A DNA stretch of 64,000 bases from contig JAFYQJ010000005.1 in the NCBI GenBank assembly GCA_017547145.1, positions 248,001-312,000 of the forward strand, in the 5' to 3' direction. The DNA is from Paludibacteraceae bacterium. GTDB lineage: Bacteria; Bacteroidota; Bacteroidia; Bacteroidales; Paludibacteraceae. Shown here in pieces: positions 53,542 to 63,464 of the stretch (position 1 is the first letter of the stretch; every line of letters starts with the position of its first letter). The notes beneath the pieces are model-generated. The model was not told the origin of the DNA. It saw nothing but the letters and a program-made list of their open reading frames with translations, and made no database searches. Position numbers and translations under genes: made by a program.

Positions 53542-55503
53542 TTATTCTTGAGAATTTTCAGATTTTTCAACTGTTTCAAGTAACTCATCAATACGTGATT
53601 TCCAAGGACGCTTTCCAAAAATAGCCTCGACATCTTCCGCAAAAATCACTTCACGTTCTACAAGCATTTCTGCAAGACGATTATGCCCATCGCGATGTGT
53701 TTCAAGCAACTCTTTCGCACGACGATACTGAGCCGAAATTATTTGTTTTACCTCTTCGTCTATAAGTTCCGCAGTTCTTTCGCTATATGGTTTTGTAAAA
53801 CTATAATCGCCACCTGTAGAATCATAGAAACTCATATTTTTAACCTTATCACTCATCCCAAAATAAGTAACCATAGCGTATGCACGTTTTGTAACACGTT
53901 CCAAATCGTTGATAGCACCAGTTGACATTGTCCCAAAGAAAACTTCTTCAGCAGCTCTACCTCCAAGAGTAGCACACATCTCATCAAGAAGATGTTCTTT
54001 TGTAGTAAGTTGACGCTCTTCAGGTAAATACCACGCCGCACCCAAAGCCTCACCACGCGGAACGATAGTAACTTTTACCAAAGGGTTAGCATGCTCAAGC
54101 AACCAACTAATAGTAGCATGCCCTGCTTCATGATAAGCAATAGATTTCTTTTCTTCTTGTGTAATTATCTTCGATTTCTTTTCTAATCCTCCTATAATAC
54201 GATCTACAGCAGCTAGAAAATCTTCTTTCTCCACTAAGTCTTTGTTATTTCTAGCAGCTATCAAAGCAGCTTCATTACACACATTTGCAATTTCTGCACC
54301 AGAGAATCCCGGAGTTTGTCGTGCAAGAAAATCCACATCAAGTGATTTATCAATTTTCAATGGCAACAAATGAACTTGAAAAATAGCTTTTCGCTCATTT
54401 AAATCAGGAAGTTCAACATGTATTTGCCTATCAAAACGTCCAGCACGTAGCAATGCTTTATCCAAAATTTCTGCTCTATTAGTAGCCGCTAATATAATCA
54501 CACCACTATTTGTTCCAAAACCATCCATTTCAGTCAAAAGCTGATTCAATGTATTTTCACGCTCATCATTCGAATGCGAAAGATTTTTACCACGTGCACG
54601 ACCTATAGCATCAATTTCGTCAATAAAGATTATACAAGGAGCCTTCTCTTTTGCCTGACGGAATAAATCTCTCACCCTTGAAGCACCTACACCCACAAAC
54701 ATCTCTACAAAATCAGAACCCGATATTGAAAAGAATGGAACTTCTGCTTCACCAGCAACTGCTTTTGCAAGAAGGGTTTTCCCAGTTCCGGGAGGGCCTA
54801 CTAGCAATGCACCCTTGGGTATTTTCCCTCCTAGACGACGATATTTATCTGGATCTTTCAAGAAAGAAACGATCTCTTCTACCTCTTGCTTTGCACCTTC
54901 AAGACCAGCAACATCCTTAAACGTAACCTTTTCTGCTGTTCCCTTATCAAACAGTTTTGCCTGCGATTTGCCCACATTAAAAATACCTGCTCCTCCACCA
55001 GCACCACTCGACATACGACGCATAATAAACATAAAGAAAAATATCATTAGTAGAAAAGGTATTACCGACCAAAGAATTTCATCGTAACTTCTTGCTTTTT
55101 CGTAACGATAATCGCCAGTATAAATACCTTCTGAACGATATTTGGTTATCATCTTCTCAAATTCCTCTACCGATGGTATTGCCACCTTTATCAATGCTGT
55201 GGTAGTTAAGGTGTCTACTTCCTCTCCAAAAACTTGCTCAATACAAGACGATTTTACCTCCGCCTCTAACAAATCTTTATTTGAAAAAACGGTTATTTTT
55301 GAGACACAATCATCCGCAACTAAACTCTCAAATTTAGAATATGAAATCTCTTGTGTAAGCCCATTTTTATCAAAGAAAATAGACAGCACAAACAATGCTG
55401 CTATCAGCAAATAAATCCAATAGAAATTAAATTTTGGTTTAAACCCTTTTTTATTGTTTTTGTCTAGATTTAAACCATTTTTCTTTTTATTCTCTTTTTC
55501 CAT
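53542..55503 (-). CDS. ftsH: ATP-dependent zinc metalloprotease FtsH
   Basis: A 653-residue membrane protease. Two membrane segments (about 27-45 and 142-162) enclose a periplasmic domain. The AAA domain has GPPGTGKT (Walker A, about 236-243), [11 protein letters not shown] (Walker B) and the second-region [20 protein letters not shown]. The zinc site is HEAGH (458-462). It degrades membrane and regulatory proteins. It starts 3 bases after rsfS. Confidence 0.96.
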   Translation of the reverse strand: MEKENKKKNGLNLDKNNKKGFKPKFNFYWIYLLIAALFVLSIFFDKNGLTQEISYSKFESLVADDCVSKITVFSNKDLLEAEVKSSCIEQVFGEEVDTLTTTALIKVAIPSVEEFEKMITKYRSEGIYTGDYRYEKARSYDEILWSVIPFLLMIFFFMFIMRRMSSGAGGGAGIFNVGKSQAKLFDKGTAEKVTFKDVAGLEGAKQEVEEIVSFLKDPDKYRRLGGKIPKGALLVGPPGTGKTLLAKAVAGEAEVPFFSISGSDFVEMFVGVGASRVRDLFRQAKEKAPCIIFIDEIDAIGRARGKNLSHSNDERENTLNQLLTEMDGFGTNSGVIILAATNRAEILDKALLRAGRFDRQIHVELPDLNERKAIFQVHLLPLKIDKSLDVDFLARQTPGFSGAEIANVCNEAALIAARNNKDLVEKEDFLAAVDRIIGGLEKKSKIITQEEKKSIAYHEAGHATISWLLEHANPLVKVTIVPRGEALGAAWYLPEERQLTTKEHLLDEMCATLGGRAAEEVFFGTMSTGAINDLERVTKRAYAMVTYFGMSDKVKNMSFYDSTGGDYSFTKPYSERTAELIDEEVKQIISAQYRRAKELLETHRDGHNRLAEMLVEREVIFAEDVEAIFGKRPWKSRIDELLETVEKSENSQE

Positions 55504-55506
55504 AAA

Positions 55507-55869
55507 TTAATCTATATCTGCAATTTCATTCAACACTGCATCTGCCCAAAGATGCTCTATATCATAAAACTCACGAGCTTCCGACTGAAATATATGAACA
55601 ATTACTTGACCATAATCCATAGCAACCCAATTTGCAGCTTCAAAACCATCAATAGCAAAAGGTTTCATTTGAGCATTTTCACGCACAAAATTTCTTATTT
55701 CAGTAGTAATAGTTGCTACATGAGTCGAAGACGTTCCTTCGCAAATAACAAAAAACACACATGGTGATTCCAATTTTTGCATATCAACCGTTACTATTCG
55801 TTTGGCCTTGCCTTCCTGCATTCCTTTAACAATCGTATCTACAAATTGTTCAATTGTACTTTCTTTCAT
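55507..55869 (-). CDS. rsfS: Ribosomal silencing factor RsfS
   Basis: A 120-residue RsfS/Iojap protein that binds L14 and blocks 70S assembly under starvation. Typical segments are FVICEGTSSTHVATI, then NWVAMDYGQVIVHIF and REFYDIEHLWADA. A TATATTTG element lies at 55886-55893 on this strand. It heads the ftsH operon. Confidence 0.93.
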   Translation of the reverse strand: MKESTIEQFVDTIVKGMQEGKAKRIVTVDMQKLESPCVFFVICEGTSSTHVATITTEIRNFVRENAQMKPFAIDGFEAANWVAMDYGQVIVHIFQSEAREFYDIEHLWADAVLNEIADID

Positions 55870-55934
55870 AAAATCATTATTTATGCAAATATAGTGAAAA
55901 GAAAAACATCAATTTAGAATAAAGTTTTTTTAAC

Positions 55935-55970
55935 TAAAAAGAGGGTTAGCCTCAAGCTAACCCTCTTTAT
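55935..55970 (-). terminator. Terminator of the TPR lipoprotein gene
   Basis: AAAGAGGGTTAG and CTAACCCTCTTT form a perfect 12-base stem around a seven-base loop; on the minus strand it is followed by T residues. Confidence 0.85.
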
Positions 55971-55994
55971 TTGTTATGTTCTTAAAAGATATGC

Positions 55995-57692
55995 TTACTT
56001 TACAATTTCTGCAAATTTAGCATCTTCTGCAAAGTTTGCAAATTCAATATCTTTTTTAGCATATTCTGCTTTTGCAGCACACAATTCCACTGATTTTTGA
56101 AGATTTTCGTAAACAGCAGCATTATCATTAACACGAGCACCAACAACTGCTAATAAATAATAAGTCATTGCATCTTTTTTAGCTACTTGATTCAAAGCAG
56201 CACGAGCAGCATTGAAATCACCAACTAAAATTTTAGCCAAACCTTCGTTGTTTACATTTGAACCATTCAAAACTTCAACGGCTTTTTGATACTCTGCTTT
56301 TTTAATCAAAAGAGCACCTTGAGCTAATTCTAAGTTTTGACCAACATTTGCTGATTTTCCAAAATATTCTTCAGCAGCTGTTAAGTTTTTGTTTGCCAAT
56401 GCAATCAAACCAGCATTAAAGTTAGCTTCAGGAGCATCAGCTTTAAATTCTACAGCTTTTTTAATCATACGTTCTGCATCTGCAAATTTACCTTGTTGAT
56501 AAAGAGCAATACCCAAGTTATTGTATGCTCTCCAATCGTTAGCATTACGAGCAATTACTTTATTATAGATTTCGATTTTTTCATCAAGATTTGTAAATAA
56601 TTTAGCTGAATAAAGCAATTCTTCTAAATTCAATGCAGCATCATTATTTTTTGCCAAATCTTTTATTTCTTCGTCAGATTTTCCGATAACATCAACTGAC
56701 AAAGTCATTTGAGAACGACGAAGTTTTGGAAGAATCTCGTCTGCAATAGATTTATAAACTTCTGAAATATTTTTGATTTCACGTTCACGTTCTTCAGGAT
56801 CTTCGTACATAGACAAAACTCGCAAGATTACTTCTTTGTCATCAATTTCAGAATCTTGCATTAATGCCTGGAATCCATCCCAGTCTTCTGCAGTAAATTT
56901 AGCATTAACAGCAATTTCTGCTTTCAACTTTTTCATTTGTTTTGCAATGTATTTGTTAGTTTCTTTTTCACGACGTTCAGCCAATTTTTCATTCAAAGAC
57001 AATGTACCATCAGGTGAAGCGTAAGAAGAAATTTCAATACCTTTCAATTCTTCATTTTGAGCGTCTTTTGCATCTTGTACTTTTTGAATTAAAGCTGCAA
57101 TTTCATCTTTAGACAATTCTGAAGAACGAATATTTGATTGTTGAATTGCAAAGTAAATATCAGCTTTTTTCTTTTCTGTAATTACACGTTGGAAGTTATC
57201 TTCTGCGATAACAGGATCTAAAGCTTGGAAATTTACAAGCTCTGGAGTAGCCAATACACCAGGAACTATTTCAACAACTCCTAAATCATATTCTTTATTT
57301 TTAACTTTTGCTTTAACACGTACACAGAAGTTTGATTTCAAGAATTTTTCATCATAATCAAACGCAGTGATAAAACTATAAGGACCACCAACTTTATATT
57401 TTACAACTTCATTGTTATCCTTAACTTTTTCTCCTTGATAAAAAATATCTTTATCTGCTATAGTATCAGTTTCTGTTGCTAAAATAGGAGTGATTGTCAA
57501 TTCCATTTTTTTCTTGAAATACTTTTCTGGATAATTAACTTTTACTTCCATTCTAACTTTACCAGAATGACTTTCTACTGGAGTAGGCACAACTGTTACA
57601 TACTCTTTCAACAATTCTTTTGGTTTACCGCAACTTACAATCAACGACAAAACCAAACAAGCCGAAACGACTGAAAATAGATGTTTTCTCAT
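55995..57692 (-). CDS. TPR-containing lipoprotein with OmpA-like segment
   Basis: A 565-residue lipoprotein: the signal peptide ends in SLIVSC (Cys at residue 21). Residues 30-150 are strand-rich; around 225-260 the segment IEISSYASPDGTLSLNEKLAERRE resembles the peptidoglycan-binding loop of OmpA proteins. The C-terminal 220 residues contain TPR repeats, for example WRAYNNLGIALYQQGKFADA and PEANFNAGLIALANKNLTAA. It may be an outer-membrane-associated scaffold linked to the cell wall. It stands alone, with a -7 element at 57755-57762. Confidence 0.75.
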   Translation of the reverse strand: MRKHLFSVVSACLVLSLIVSCGKPKELLKEYVTVVPTPVESHSGKVRMEVKVNYPEKYFKKKMELTITPILATETDTIADKDIFYQGEKVKDNNEVVKYKVGGPYSFITAFDYDEKFLKSNFCVRVKAKVKNKEYDLGVVEIVPGVLATPELVNFQALDPVIAEDNFQRVITEKKKADIYFAIQQSNIRSSELSKDEIAALIQKVQDAKDAQNEELKGIEISSYASPDGTLSLNEKLAERREKETNKYIAKQMKKLKAEIAVNAKFTAEDWDGFQALMQDSEIDDKEVILRVLSMYEDPEEREREIKNISEVYKSIADEILPKLRRSQMTLSVDVIGKSDEEIKDLAKNNDAALNLEELLYSAKLFTNLDEKIEIYNKVIARNANDWRAYNNLGIALYQQGKFADAERMIKKAVEFKADAPEANFNAGLIALANKNLTAAEEYFGKSANVGQNLELAQGALLIKKAEYQKAVEVLNGSNVNNEGLAKILVGDFNAARAALNQVAKKDAMTYYLLAVVGARVNDNAAVYENLQKSVELCAAKAEYAKKDIEFANFAEDAKFAEIVK

Positions 57693-57754
57693 TTTTTTGT
57701 TTTTTTTGTTAATAATTTAAATTTACTATAATTCACAATTCACGAAATATTAGG

Positions 57755-57762
57755 CAAATATA
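57755..57762 (-). promoter_or_regulatory. -7 element of the TPR lipoprotein gene
   Basis: TATATTTG on the minus strand, 62 bases before the ATG. Confidence 0.5.
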
Positions 57763-57786
57763 AAAATAGTTAAATTAATAATTCGT

Positions 57787-57794
57787 TATTTTTG
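57787..57794 (+). promoter_or_regulatory. -7 element of the radical SAM gene
   Basis: TATTTTTG on the plus strand, 67 bases before the ATG; divergent from the neighbouring promoter. Confidence 0.45.
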
Positions 57795-57861
57795 CAAAAA
57801 AATATTCTTTTTTATTTCCTTTTCTATAAGAAAGTAGAAAAACTTAAACTAAACACACAAG

Positions 57862-58830
57862 ATGAAAGATTTTAGTTTTATATCTTATAAAAAAATTAAA
57901 AACTTAATTTTTAGCTACTTATCTTATATTTTAAATTCAAAAAAACTTCATTTAAAAACATATCCAACTTTTATTTCGCTTGAGACCGCATCTATATGCA
58001 ATTTACATTGCCCAGAATGCGCTATCGGACAAAAGCGTTTTGTAAGAAAGCCTTTTATGGATATAGAGGTGTTCAAAAAAGTAATTGATGAAATTCAAAA
58101 ATACACATTGAATGTTCTTTTATACTTTCAAGGAGAACCCCTCTTACATCAAAATATCATAACGATGATAAAATATGCAAACAACAAAAATCTATATACC
58201 TATTTATCTACTAATGCACAAAATTTAAATAAAAACATAAGTATACAAATTGTAAAAAGTCAATTGCGACATATTATCATTTCTATAGACGGTACTACGC
58301 AACAGTCTTATGAGCAATATAGAGTAGGAGGTTCACTAGCAAAAGCCGTAGAGGCAATCAAATTTTTAAAAGAAGAGAAAGAAATACAACACTCTATTTT
58401 TCCTAAAATAGAAGTTCAATTTGTCGTATTTAAACACAACGAAAACGAAACAGAAACAATAAAACTTCTTGCTAAAAAATGGGGTGCAAATGCTGTAACA
58501 ATAAAATCGGCACAAATATACGACTATAAAGAAAAAGCAAAAATAATACCTTCAAAACAAAAGTATAGCCGTTACATACAAAAGAATGGCATTTGGCAAT
58601 TAAAGAAAAAAATAAAAAACAAATGCTTTAGAAGTTGGGCAGGAGTTGTAGTAAATTCGGAAGGCGAAGTATTACCATGCTGCTTCGACAAGCAGAGCAA
58701 CTTTGTTTTCGGAAATGTTCAGTATTCAAGTATAAAAGAAATTTTTCACAACGACAAAGCAACAAAATTTCGTCAACAAATTAAAGAAAACCGAAAAATT
58801 TTTGATATTTGTACAAATTGTACAGAATAA
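57862..58830 (+). CDS. Radical SAM/SPASM domain protein
   Basis: A 322-residue protein. The radical SAM cluster motif is CNLHCPEC (C-x3-C-x2-C) at about residues 47-54, and FQGEP is the SAM-binding GGEP-like motif. The C-terminal SPASM part has cysteines in NKCFRSW, GEVLPCCFD and CTNC for a second cluster. Such proteins modify peptides or sugars or mature enzymes. No precursor peptide gene is obvious nearby; the small gene 20 bases downstream is a possible partner, but nothing shows this. Confidence 0.85.
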   Translation: MKDFSFISYKKIKNLIFSYLSYILNSKKLHLKTYPTFISLETASICNLHCPECAIGQKRFVRKPFMDIEVFKKVIDEIQKYTLNVLLYFQGEPLLHQNIITMIKYANNKNLYTYLSTNAQNLNKNISIQIVKSQLRHIIISIDGTTQQSYEQYRVGGSLAKAVEAIKFLKEEKEIQHSIFPKIEVQFVVFKHNENETETIKLLAKKWGANAVTIKSAQIYDYKEKAKIIPSKQKYSRYIQKNGIWQLKKKIKNKCFRSWAGVVVNSEGEVLPCCFDKQSNFVFGNVQYSSIKEIFHNDKATKFRQQIKENRKIFDICTNCTE

Positions 58831-58849
58831 AATTAGCAGCATTTCTTTT

Positions 58850-59152
58850 ATGGATAAGTTAACCCGAAAACAAGAGGAGGGTGTATGTAAATTACTACAC
58901 CACATCCACGACGAGAAAGTAACCCAACACATTTTAGAGGTATTAGGTAAAGAAAATTGGACAAGAGACATTTTATGTGAGTGTGACTATTTAACAGATG
59001 AACAAGAGGATTTATTTGAATCTTTAGGTGGTGGATATACGTGTGAGGAGATGGATGAATTTATAGAGAGTTTGTCTATTAATGAAGAAATTGTTGAACG
59101 ATTAAAAGAACAAGGTGTGACCAAATTCTTATATGAAAATGATGAATATTAA
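58850..59152 (+). CDS. Small acidic hypothetical protein, apparently cut by a stop codon
   Basis: From ATG 58850 the frame gives 100 residues rich in Asp and Glu (for example ILCECDYLTDEQEDLFESLG). I recognise no family. Past the TAA at 59150-59152 the same frame continues for 27 sense codons (EEVRKGNIICEGIDVEEIKR and on) to a TGA at 59234-59236 that overlaps the next gene's ATG as ATGA. This is the normal junction of coupled genes, so the 127-residue form was probably the original and the internal TAA a recent mutation or sequence error. Confidence 0.55.
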   Translation: MDKLTRKQEEGVCKLLHHIHDEKVTQHILEVLGKENWTRDILCECDYLTDEQEDLFESLGGGYTCEEMDEFIESLSINEEIVERLKEQGVTKFLYENDEY

Positions 59153-59232
59153 GAGGAAGTTAGAAAAGGAAATATTATTTGTGAAGGTATTGATGTGGAA
59201 GAAATTAAAAGAAATTTAAAAAATCATCTAAT

Positions 59233-59649
59233 ATGAACCCAAAATCCTTCATCTTATTTTTATTCGTATTTTTTGTTTCGTGTACTCCTGCTGACTACTG
59301 CGACACCATAAACAACGAAATAAAAAAATGCCAAACAATTGTATATAAAACTCTAACAGACAATACTGAAAAAACTTTGTATACAAAATCTCTACAACAA
59401 TTACATTCTTCCGAAAAAAGAATTAAAAAATTAGGTGACTATCGAGGAGAGAAAGAGTTACTAAACACAGCAACTACTTTAATCCAATTCTACAAAACAA
59501 CTCTAGAAAATCACCACAAAGAGAATTACCCTAACTATGAAACATTTCTTATAGATTTTAAAGAACAAGAACATGCATTGATAGTTGATTTCCAAAATGC
59601 ATATCATTCTTTTATCAAAAATTTTGATTTAATACAATCCCAACTTTAA
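59233..59649 (+). CDS. Hypothetical lipoprotein
   Basis: A 138-residue protein with a signal peptide ending in FVFFVSC (Cys at residue 17), so probably a lipoprotein. The rest is helical and charged. No family is recognised. It starts in an ATGA overlap with the end of the upstream frame and lies 3 bases before the DUF2851 gene. Confidence 0.6.
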   Translation: MNPKSFILFLFVFFVSCTPADYCDTINNEIKKCQTIVYKTLTDNTEKTLYTKSLQQLHSSEKRIKKLGDYRGEKELLNTATTLIQFYKTTLENHHKENYPNYETFLIDFKEQEHALIVDFQNAYHSFIKNFDLIQSQL

Positions 59650-59652
59650 TAA

Positions 59653-60915
59653 ATGAACGAAGAACAACTTCAACATATTTGGCACTACAAGAAATTCTCC
59701 TTGATGAATTTAAAAACTACCAACAATGAACCTATTGAAATCATTGATGTAGGACTCCCCAACCCGAATGCAGGAGCCGATTTTTCGAATGCTAAAATTA
59801 AACTTGACAATTTAATTTGGGCTGGCGATGTCGAAATTCATCTTAGATCAAGTGATTGGAATAGACACCAACACCACAAAAACGAAGCATACAACAACGT
59901 GATTTTACACGTAGTAGCAGAATGCGATTGTAAAATTTACGATTCAAACAACCGAGAAATTCCACAAATTGAGATAGAAATTTCCAAAGAATTTTTAAAA
60001 ATATTTCCCGAACGAAACACCTTTATTCTATGTGAAAAATCAATTATAAATATTGATTCCTTTACCAAAAAAACTTGGCTAGAAACCCTTTTATTCGAAC
60101 GCTTTATTCGAAAAACAGAAGATATAAAATCACATTTAGCACAAAATGGGAACGATTGGGAAAATACTTTTTATGTTTTCCTATCGCGTAATTTTGGTTT
60201 TGGGAAAAATACTGATGCTTTTATGTTACTTGCAAAATCATTACCACTCAACTTTTTGCGAAAACACAAAGACAACCTTCTACAAATAGAAGCCATGCTT
60301 TTTGGTCAAGCAAATCTACTACCCAAAAACGATACCGATGAATACATCGGTAACCTAAAACGTGAGTATCATTTTTTGCAACAGAAATTTCAGCTTAAAC
60401 CAATTGCAACACACCTTTGGAAAATGTGTCGCCTTCGTCCAATGAACTTCCCTCACATTCGTATTGCACAACTTGCCACTTTAATGCAAAAATCCGACAA
60501 TCTTTTTTCGAAGATAATTACAAATCCCAATATCGAACACTTGCGAGAACTTTTCTTTATAGAAGTTTCAGATTATTGGCATACACATTACAATTTTTTA
60601 AATCAGAGCAAAAAAACAAGTAAACATTTAACCTCAAACACCCTTGATAGCATTATAATAAATACAGTTGTTCCTTTTTTATTTGCTTATGGCCAAAATC
60701 AAGGACAAAACTCATTATGCGAACAAGCAATCAACTTACTTAACGAACTACCAAAAGAAAAAAATAAGATTATCGATAATTTCAATAATCTTAATTTTAC
60801 AACAAAATCAGCGGCCGACACACAAGCTCTACTGCAATTAAAAAATTGCTACTGTGATAAGAAAAAATGTTTTCAATGCCGATTTTATCACGAAATAACA
60901 AAGAAATCTTTTTAA
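59653..60915 (+). CDS. DUF2851 family protein
   Basis: A 420-residue protein of the DUF2851 family common in Bacteroidota. Typical is the N-terminal region: EEQLQHIWHYKKF, then NPNAGADFSNAKI and WAGDVEIHLRSSDWNRHQHH. The His-rich and Asp-rich segment might bind metal. Near the C-terminus is a cysteine cluster (CYCDKKKCFQC). Function is unknown. It ends 3 bases into the convergent RluA gene. Confidence 0.85.
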   Translation: MNEEQLQHIWHYKKFSLMNLKTTNNEPIEIIDVGLPNPNAGADFSNAKIKLDNLIWAGDVEIHLRSSDWNRHQHHKNEAYNNVILHVVAECDCKIYDSNNREIPQIEIEISKEFLKIFPERNTFILCEKSIINIDSFTKKTWLETLLFERFIRKTEDIKSHLAQNGNDWENTFYVFLSRNFGFGKNTDAFMLLAKSLPLNFLRKHKDNLLQIEAMLFGQANLLPKNDTDEYIGNLKREYHFLQQKFQLKPIATHLWKMCRLRPMNFPHIRIAQLATLMQKSDNLFSKIITNPNIEHLRELFFIEVSDYWHTHYNFLNQSKKTSKHLTSNTLDSIIINTVVPFLFAYGQNQGQNSLCEQAINLLNELPKEKNKIIDNFNNLNFTTKSAADTQALLQLKNCYCDKKKCFQCRFYHEITKKSF

Positions 60916-61814
60916 CGAAAGACTTTCATAAATTCTTTGGGAATAGGTAACTTAAATGTCATTTTCTGATGAGAAACTGGATGTTCGAATACCAATAAAT
61001 GAGCATGTAATGCCAAGCGATTCATAATTATAGAAGTTCCCAATCCATACTTTCTATCTCCAACAACAGGATGCCCTACACTTGCCATTTGTACACGTAT
61101 TTGATTTGTACGTCCTGTTTCTAAACGCAATTCTATCAACGAATATTCGTTACTTGTTTTTAGTTTTCTATAATGAGTTATCGATTTTTTCCCACCATTA
61201 TCAGTAAATGAAGAATACACACGCATTGTCGTTGAATTTTCTGTCAACCACGAAACAATTGTATCTTTTTCTCTATCAACAACACCTTCAACCAAAGCTG
61301 TATAAGCACGTTCTGTAGCAATCTGCGTCCAATTATCACGCATAAACTCTTGCAACTCTCTACTTTTGGCAAACACCAACAACCCAGAAGTTTCTCTATC
61401 CAATCGGTGAACTACAAAAACATTGTTTTTTGGATTCGATTTCCGCACATAAGTTTTTAACACCGAGAGCACCGTACTTTCACGCGAATCAGTTTTTATT
61501 GGAGCAGTTAATATCCCTGTTTTTTTCTCTACCACCAACAAATCATCATCTTCAAAAATCACTTTTAGCTTTGGATGAACTAATTCAGTATTTGCAACAG
61601 AAGTTGATATAACTACACAATCACCTTCTTTTAGTAAATAATTATATTGAGTTTCAATTCTTCCATTCACTTGTATTTGCCGATGCGACAACAATGATTT
61701 TACAGAATTACGACTCATACCGCCCATTTTCTGCAAAAGGAAATTCATTAAATCTACCGACTGTTGTACATACAAGCGAGTCTGTTTTTGTTTAGAATAG
61801 TTTTTCTTTCTCAT
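60912..61814 (-). CDS. RluA family pseudouridine synthase
   Basis: A 300-residue enzyme that isomerises uridine in rRNA or tRNA. An S4 RNA-binding domain covers about residues 15-70; the catalytic motif is VVHRLDRETSGLLVFAK with the essential Asp. LETGRTNQIRVQMASVGHPV follows. Which uridine it modifies (RluA, RluC or RluD type) is not clear. Confidence 0.9.
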   Translation of the reverse strand: MRKKNYSKQKQTRLYVQQSVDLMNFLLQKMGGMSRNSVKSLLSHRQIQVNGRIETQYNYLLKEGDCVVISTSVANTELVHPKLKVIFEDDDLLVVEKKTGILTAPIKTDSRESTVLSVLKTYVRKSNPKNNVFVVHRLDRETSGLLVFAKSRELQEFMRDNWTQIATERAYTALVEGVVDREKDTIVSWLTENSTTMRVYSSFTDNGGKKSITHYRKLKTSNEYSLIELRLETGRTNQIRVQMASVGHPVVGDRKYGLGTSIIMNRLALHAHLLVFEHPVSHQKMTFKLPIPKEFMKVFR

Positions 61815-61916
61815 AATATACCTTAAATAAAAAAAGGCGTTCCCCTTCGCATAATGAATTTTGAAAATTCCCTACACTCTACGTCTAAAACGGATGAGGT
61901 AACCTTTTTACAAAAA

Positions 61917-63368
61917 CTACAAACTATCGCCGAAATCCTTACGGAATTTTTCGACTAGTTTTTCTTGCCAATCGCCAATTGGTTGCAAACGTCCAAAGAA
62001 GAAGCGAAGTACAGAAGGCTCATCTTCCCAACGCAAACCACCAATAAGATTTCTATTATCATAAACCCATTTTACGCGATCAGCACAGTATTTAATTTGC
62101 GACAAAGTAAACACGCGACGAGGAACTGCCAAACGAACTAATTCCAATTCAGCATAATGCTCTGTCCCATCTGGATTACGTTGTTCTGAAAGTGTTCCAC
62201 GCTCCATTCCACGAACACCACTTGCAATATAAAACGCTGTTGCTAATGCTGCTGCAGGATACTGACTATGAGGAACATGAGGAAGAATTTCTCCCGCATT
62301 AACATGAGCTCCAAGTCCACCTGCAGGTTTTATCATAGGCACTCCATATTTATCCAACTCATCAACTAAATATTGAATAAATTTTGGACCTTGCGAAATA
62401 ATTTCCATATCTAATGTTTCTCGCAACCCTACTGCCATAGCTTCCATCGAACGAACTTCCATACCTCCGTAAGTCAAGAATCCTTCGTAAAGAGGAATGT
62501 ATTCTTTCATTTTCAAAATATAACTTTCGTTATTCGAAATAATGGCACCACCACGAGCAAAACCTAATTTACGTGCAGAGAAATAAATAATATCCATTGT
62601 AGCACCTAACTTATGCATAATATCCTTAATGCTCATATCCTTACACATTTCTTCACGCGTTTTCATGAAGTAAAGGTTGTCTTGCAAAAGTGATGCATCC
62701 AAAATACTCAAAATACCATTTTCTTTACAAATTTTTGCTACTTCAAGCATATTTTGCAAACTAACAGGTTGACCACCAATCAAGTTTGTACCTGCTTCGA
62801 TACGTACAAAAGCAACATTTTTTGCTCCCAAATCTTTGATCGTTTGCTTCAAACGAGGAATATCAAAATTACCTTTAAATGGTTCATCATTTTGAGGCTC
62901 TAAACCTTTTTTACCAACCAACTCAATCACACTTCCACCAACACGAGTAATATGTGCTTTAGTTGTAGTAAAGTGGAAATTCATCAATGTAAATTGTCCT
63001 GGCTTAACAAATGTTTCTGCCAAAATATTTTCACATGCACGACCTTGGTGAGCTGGCAAAAAGTATTTTGTACCAAAAACCTCCTCAATTGCCGAAATCA
63101 AACGATTGCAAGTTTCAGAACCTGCATAGGAGTCATCAGCTATTGACATTGCGGCTACTTGATTATCACTCATAGCATTCACACCTGAGTCGGTAATCAT
63201 ATCCATAAACACATCTTTATTTTGAAGCAAAAAAGTATTATTTCCTGCTTCTTTCATTTTTTGCAAGCGTTCTTCTACTGGAAGTAAAAACAACTTTTGC
63301 ACCACTCGCACTTTATGCATTTCCAAAGGGACTTGCTCCTCTGGTCTATAAAAATTTACTATTGACAT
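61917..63368 (-). CDS. Tryptophanase/tyrosine phenol-lyase family protein
   Basis: A 483-residue PLP-dependent beta-eliminating lyase. Family segments include TDSGVNAMSDNQ, DDSYAGSETC, FLPAHQGRACENI, AGTNLIGGQPVS and RLAVPRRVFT. The PLP lysine lies in SARKLGFARGG; in E. coli TnaA and in tyrosine phenol-lyases the residue after this lysine is Asp, here it is Leu. The protein is longer than most and diverges from other Bacteroidales tryptophanases I know. It may make indole from tryptophan, phenol from tyrosine, or use another substrate. No tnaC-like leader is seen. Confidence 0.75.
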   Translation of the reverse strand: MSIVNFYRPEEQVPLEMHKVRVVQKLFLLPVEERLQKMKEAGNNTFLLQNKDVFMDMITDSGVNAMSDNQVAAMSIADDSYAGSETCNRLISAIEEVFGTKYFLPAHQGRACENILAETFVKPGQFTLMNFHFTTTKAHITRVGGSVIELVGKKGLEPQNDEPFKGNFDIPRLKQTIKDLGAKNVAFVRIEAGTNLIGGQPVSLQNMLEVAKICKENGILSILDASLLQDNLYFMKTREEMCKDMSIKDIMHKLGATMDIIYFSARKLGFARGGAIISNNESYILKMKEYIPLYEGFLTYGGMEVRSMEAMAVGLRETLDMEIISQGPKFIQYLVDELDKYGVPMIKPAGGLGAHVNAGEILPHVPHSQYPAAALATAFYIASGVRGMERGTLSEQRNPDGTEHYAELELVRLAVPRRVFTLSQIKYCADRVKWVYDNRNLIGGLRWEDEPSVLRFFFGRLQPIGDWQEKLVEKFRKDFGDSL

Positions 63369-63430
63369 AAAATTTCCTGTTTTTCAAAAATTAAGTTGCG
63401 AAGATAATTATTTTATTCTCACCCATAACA

Positions 63431-63460
63431 AAAAAAAATGGCTCTAGAGCCATTTTTACT
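63431..63460. terminator. Terminator of the T9SS gene
   Basis: AAAAATGGCTC and GAGCCATTTTT pair around TA (a near-perfect palindrome) between the T9SS gene and the lyase gene; on the minus strand a long T run follows. Confidence 0.75.
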
Positions 63461-63464
63461 TTTT

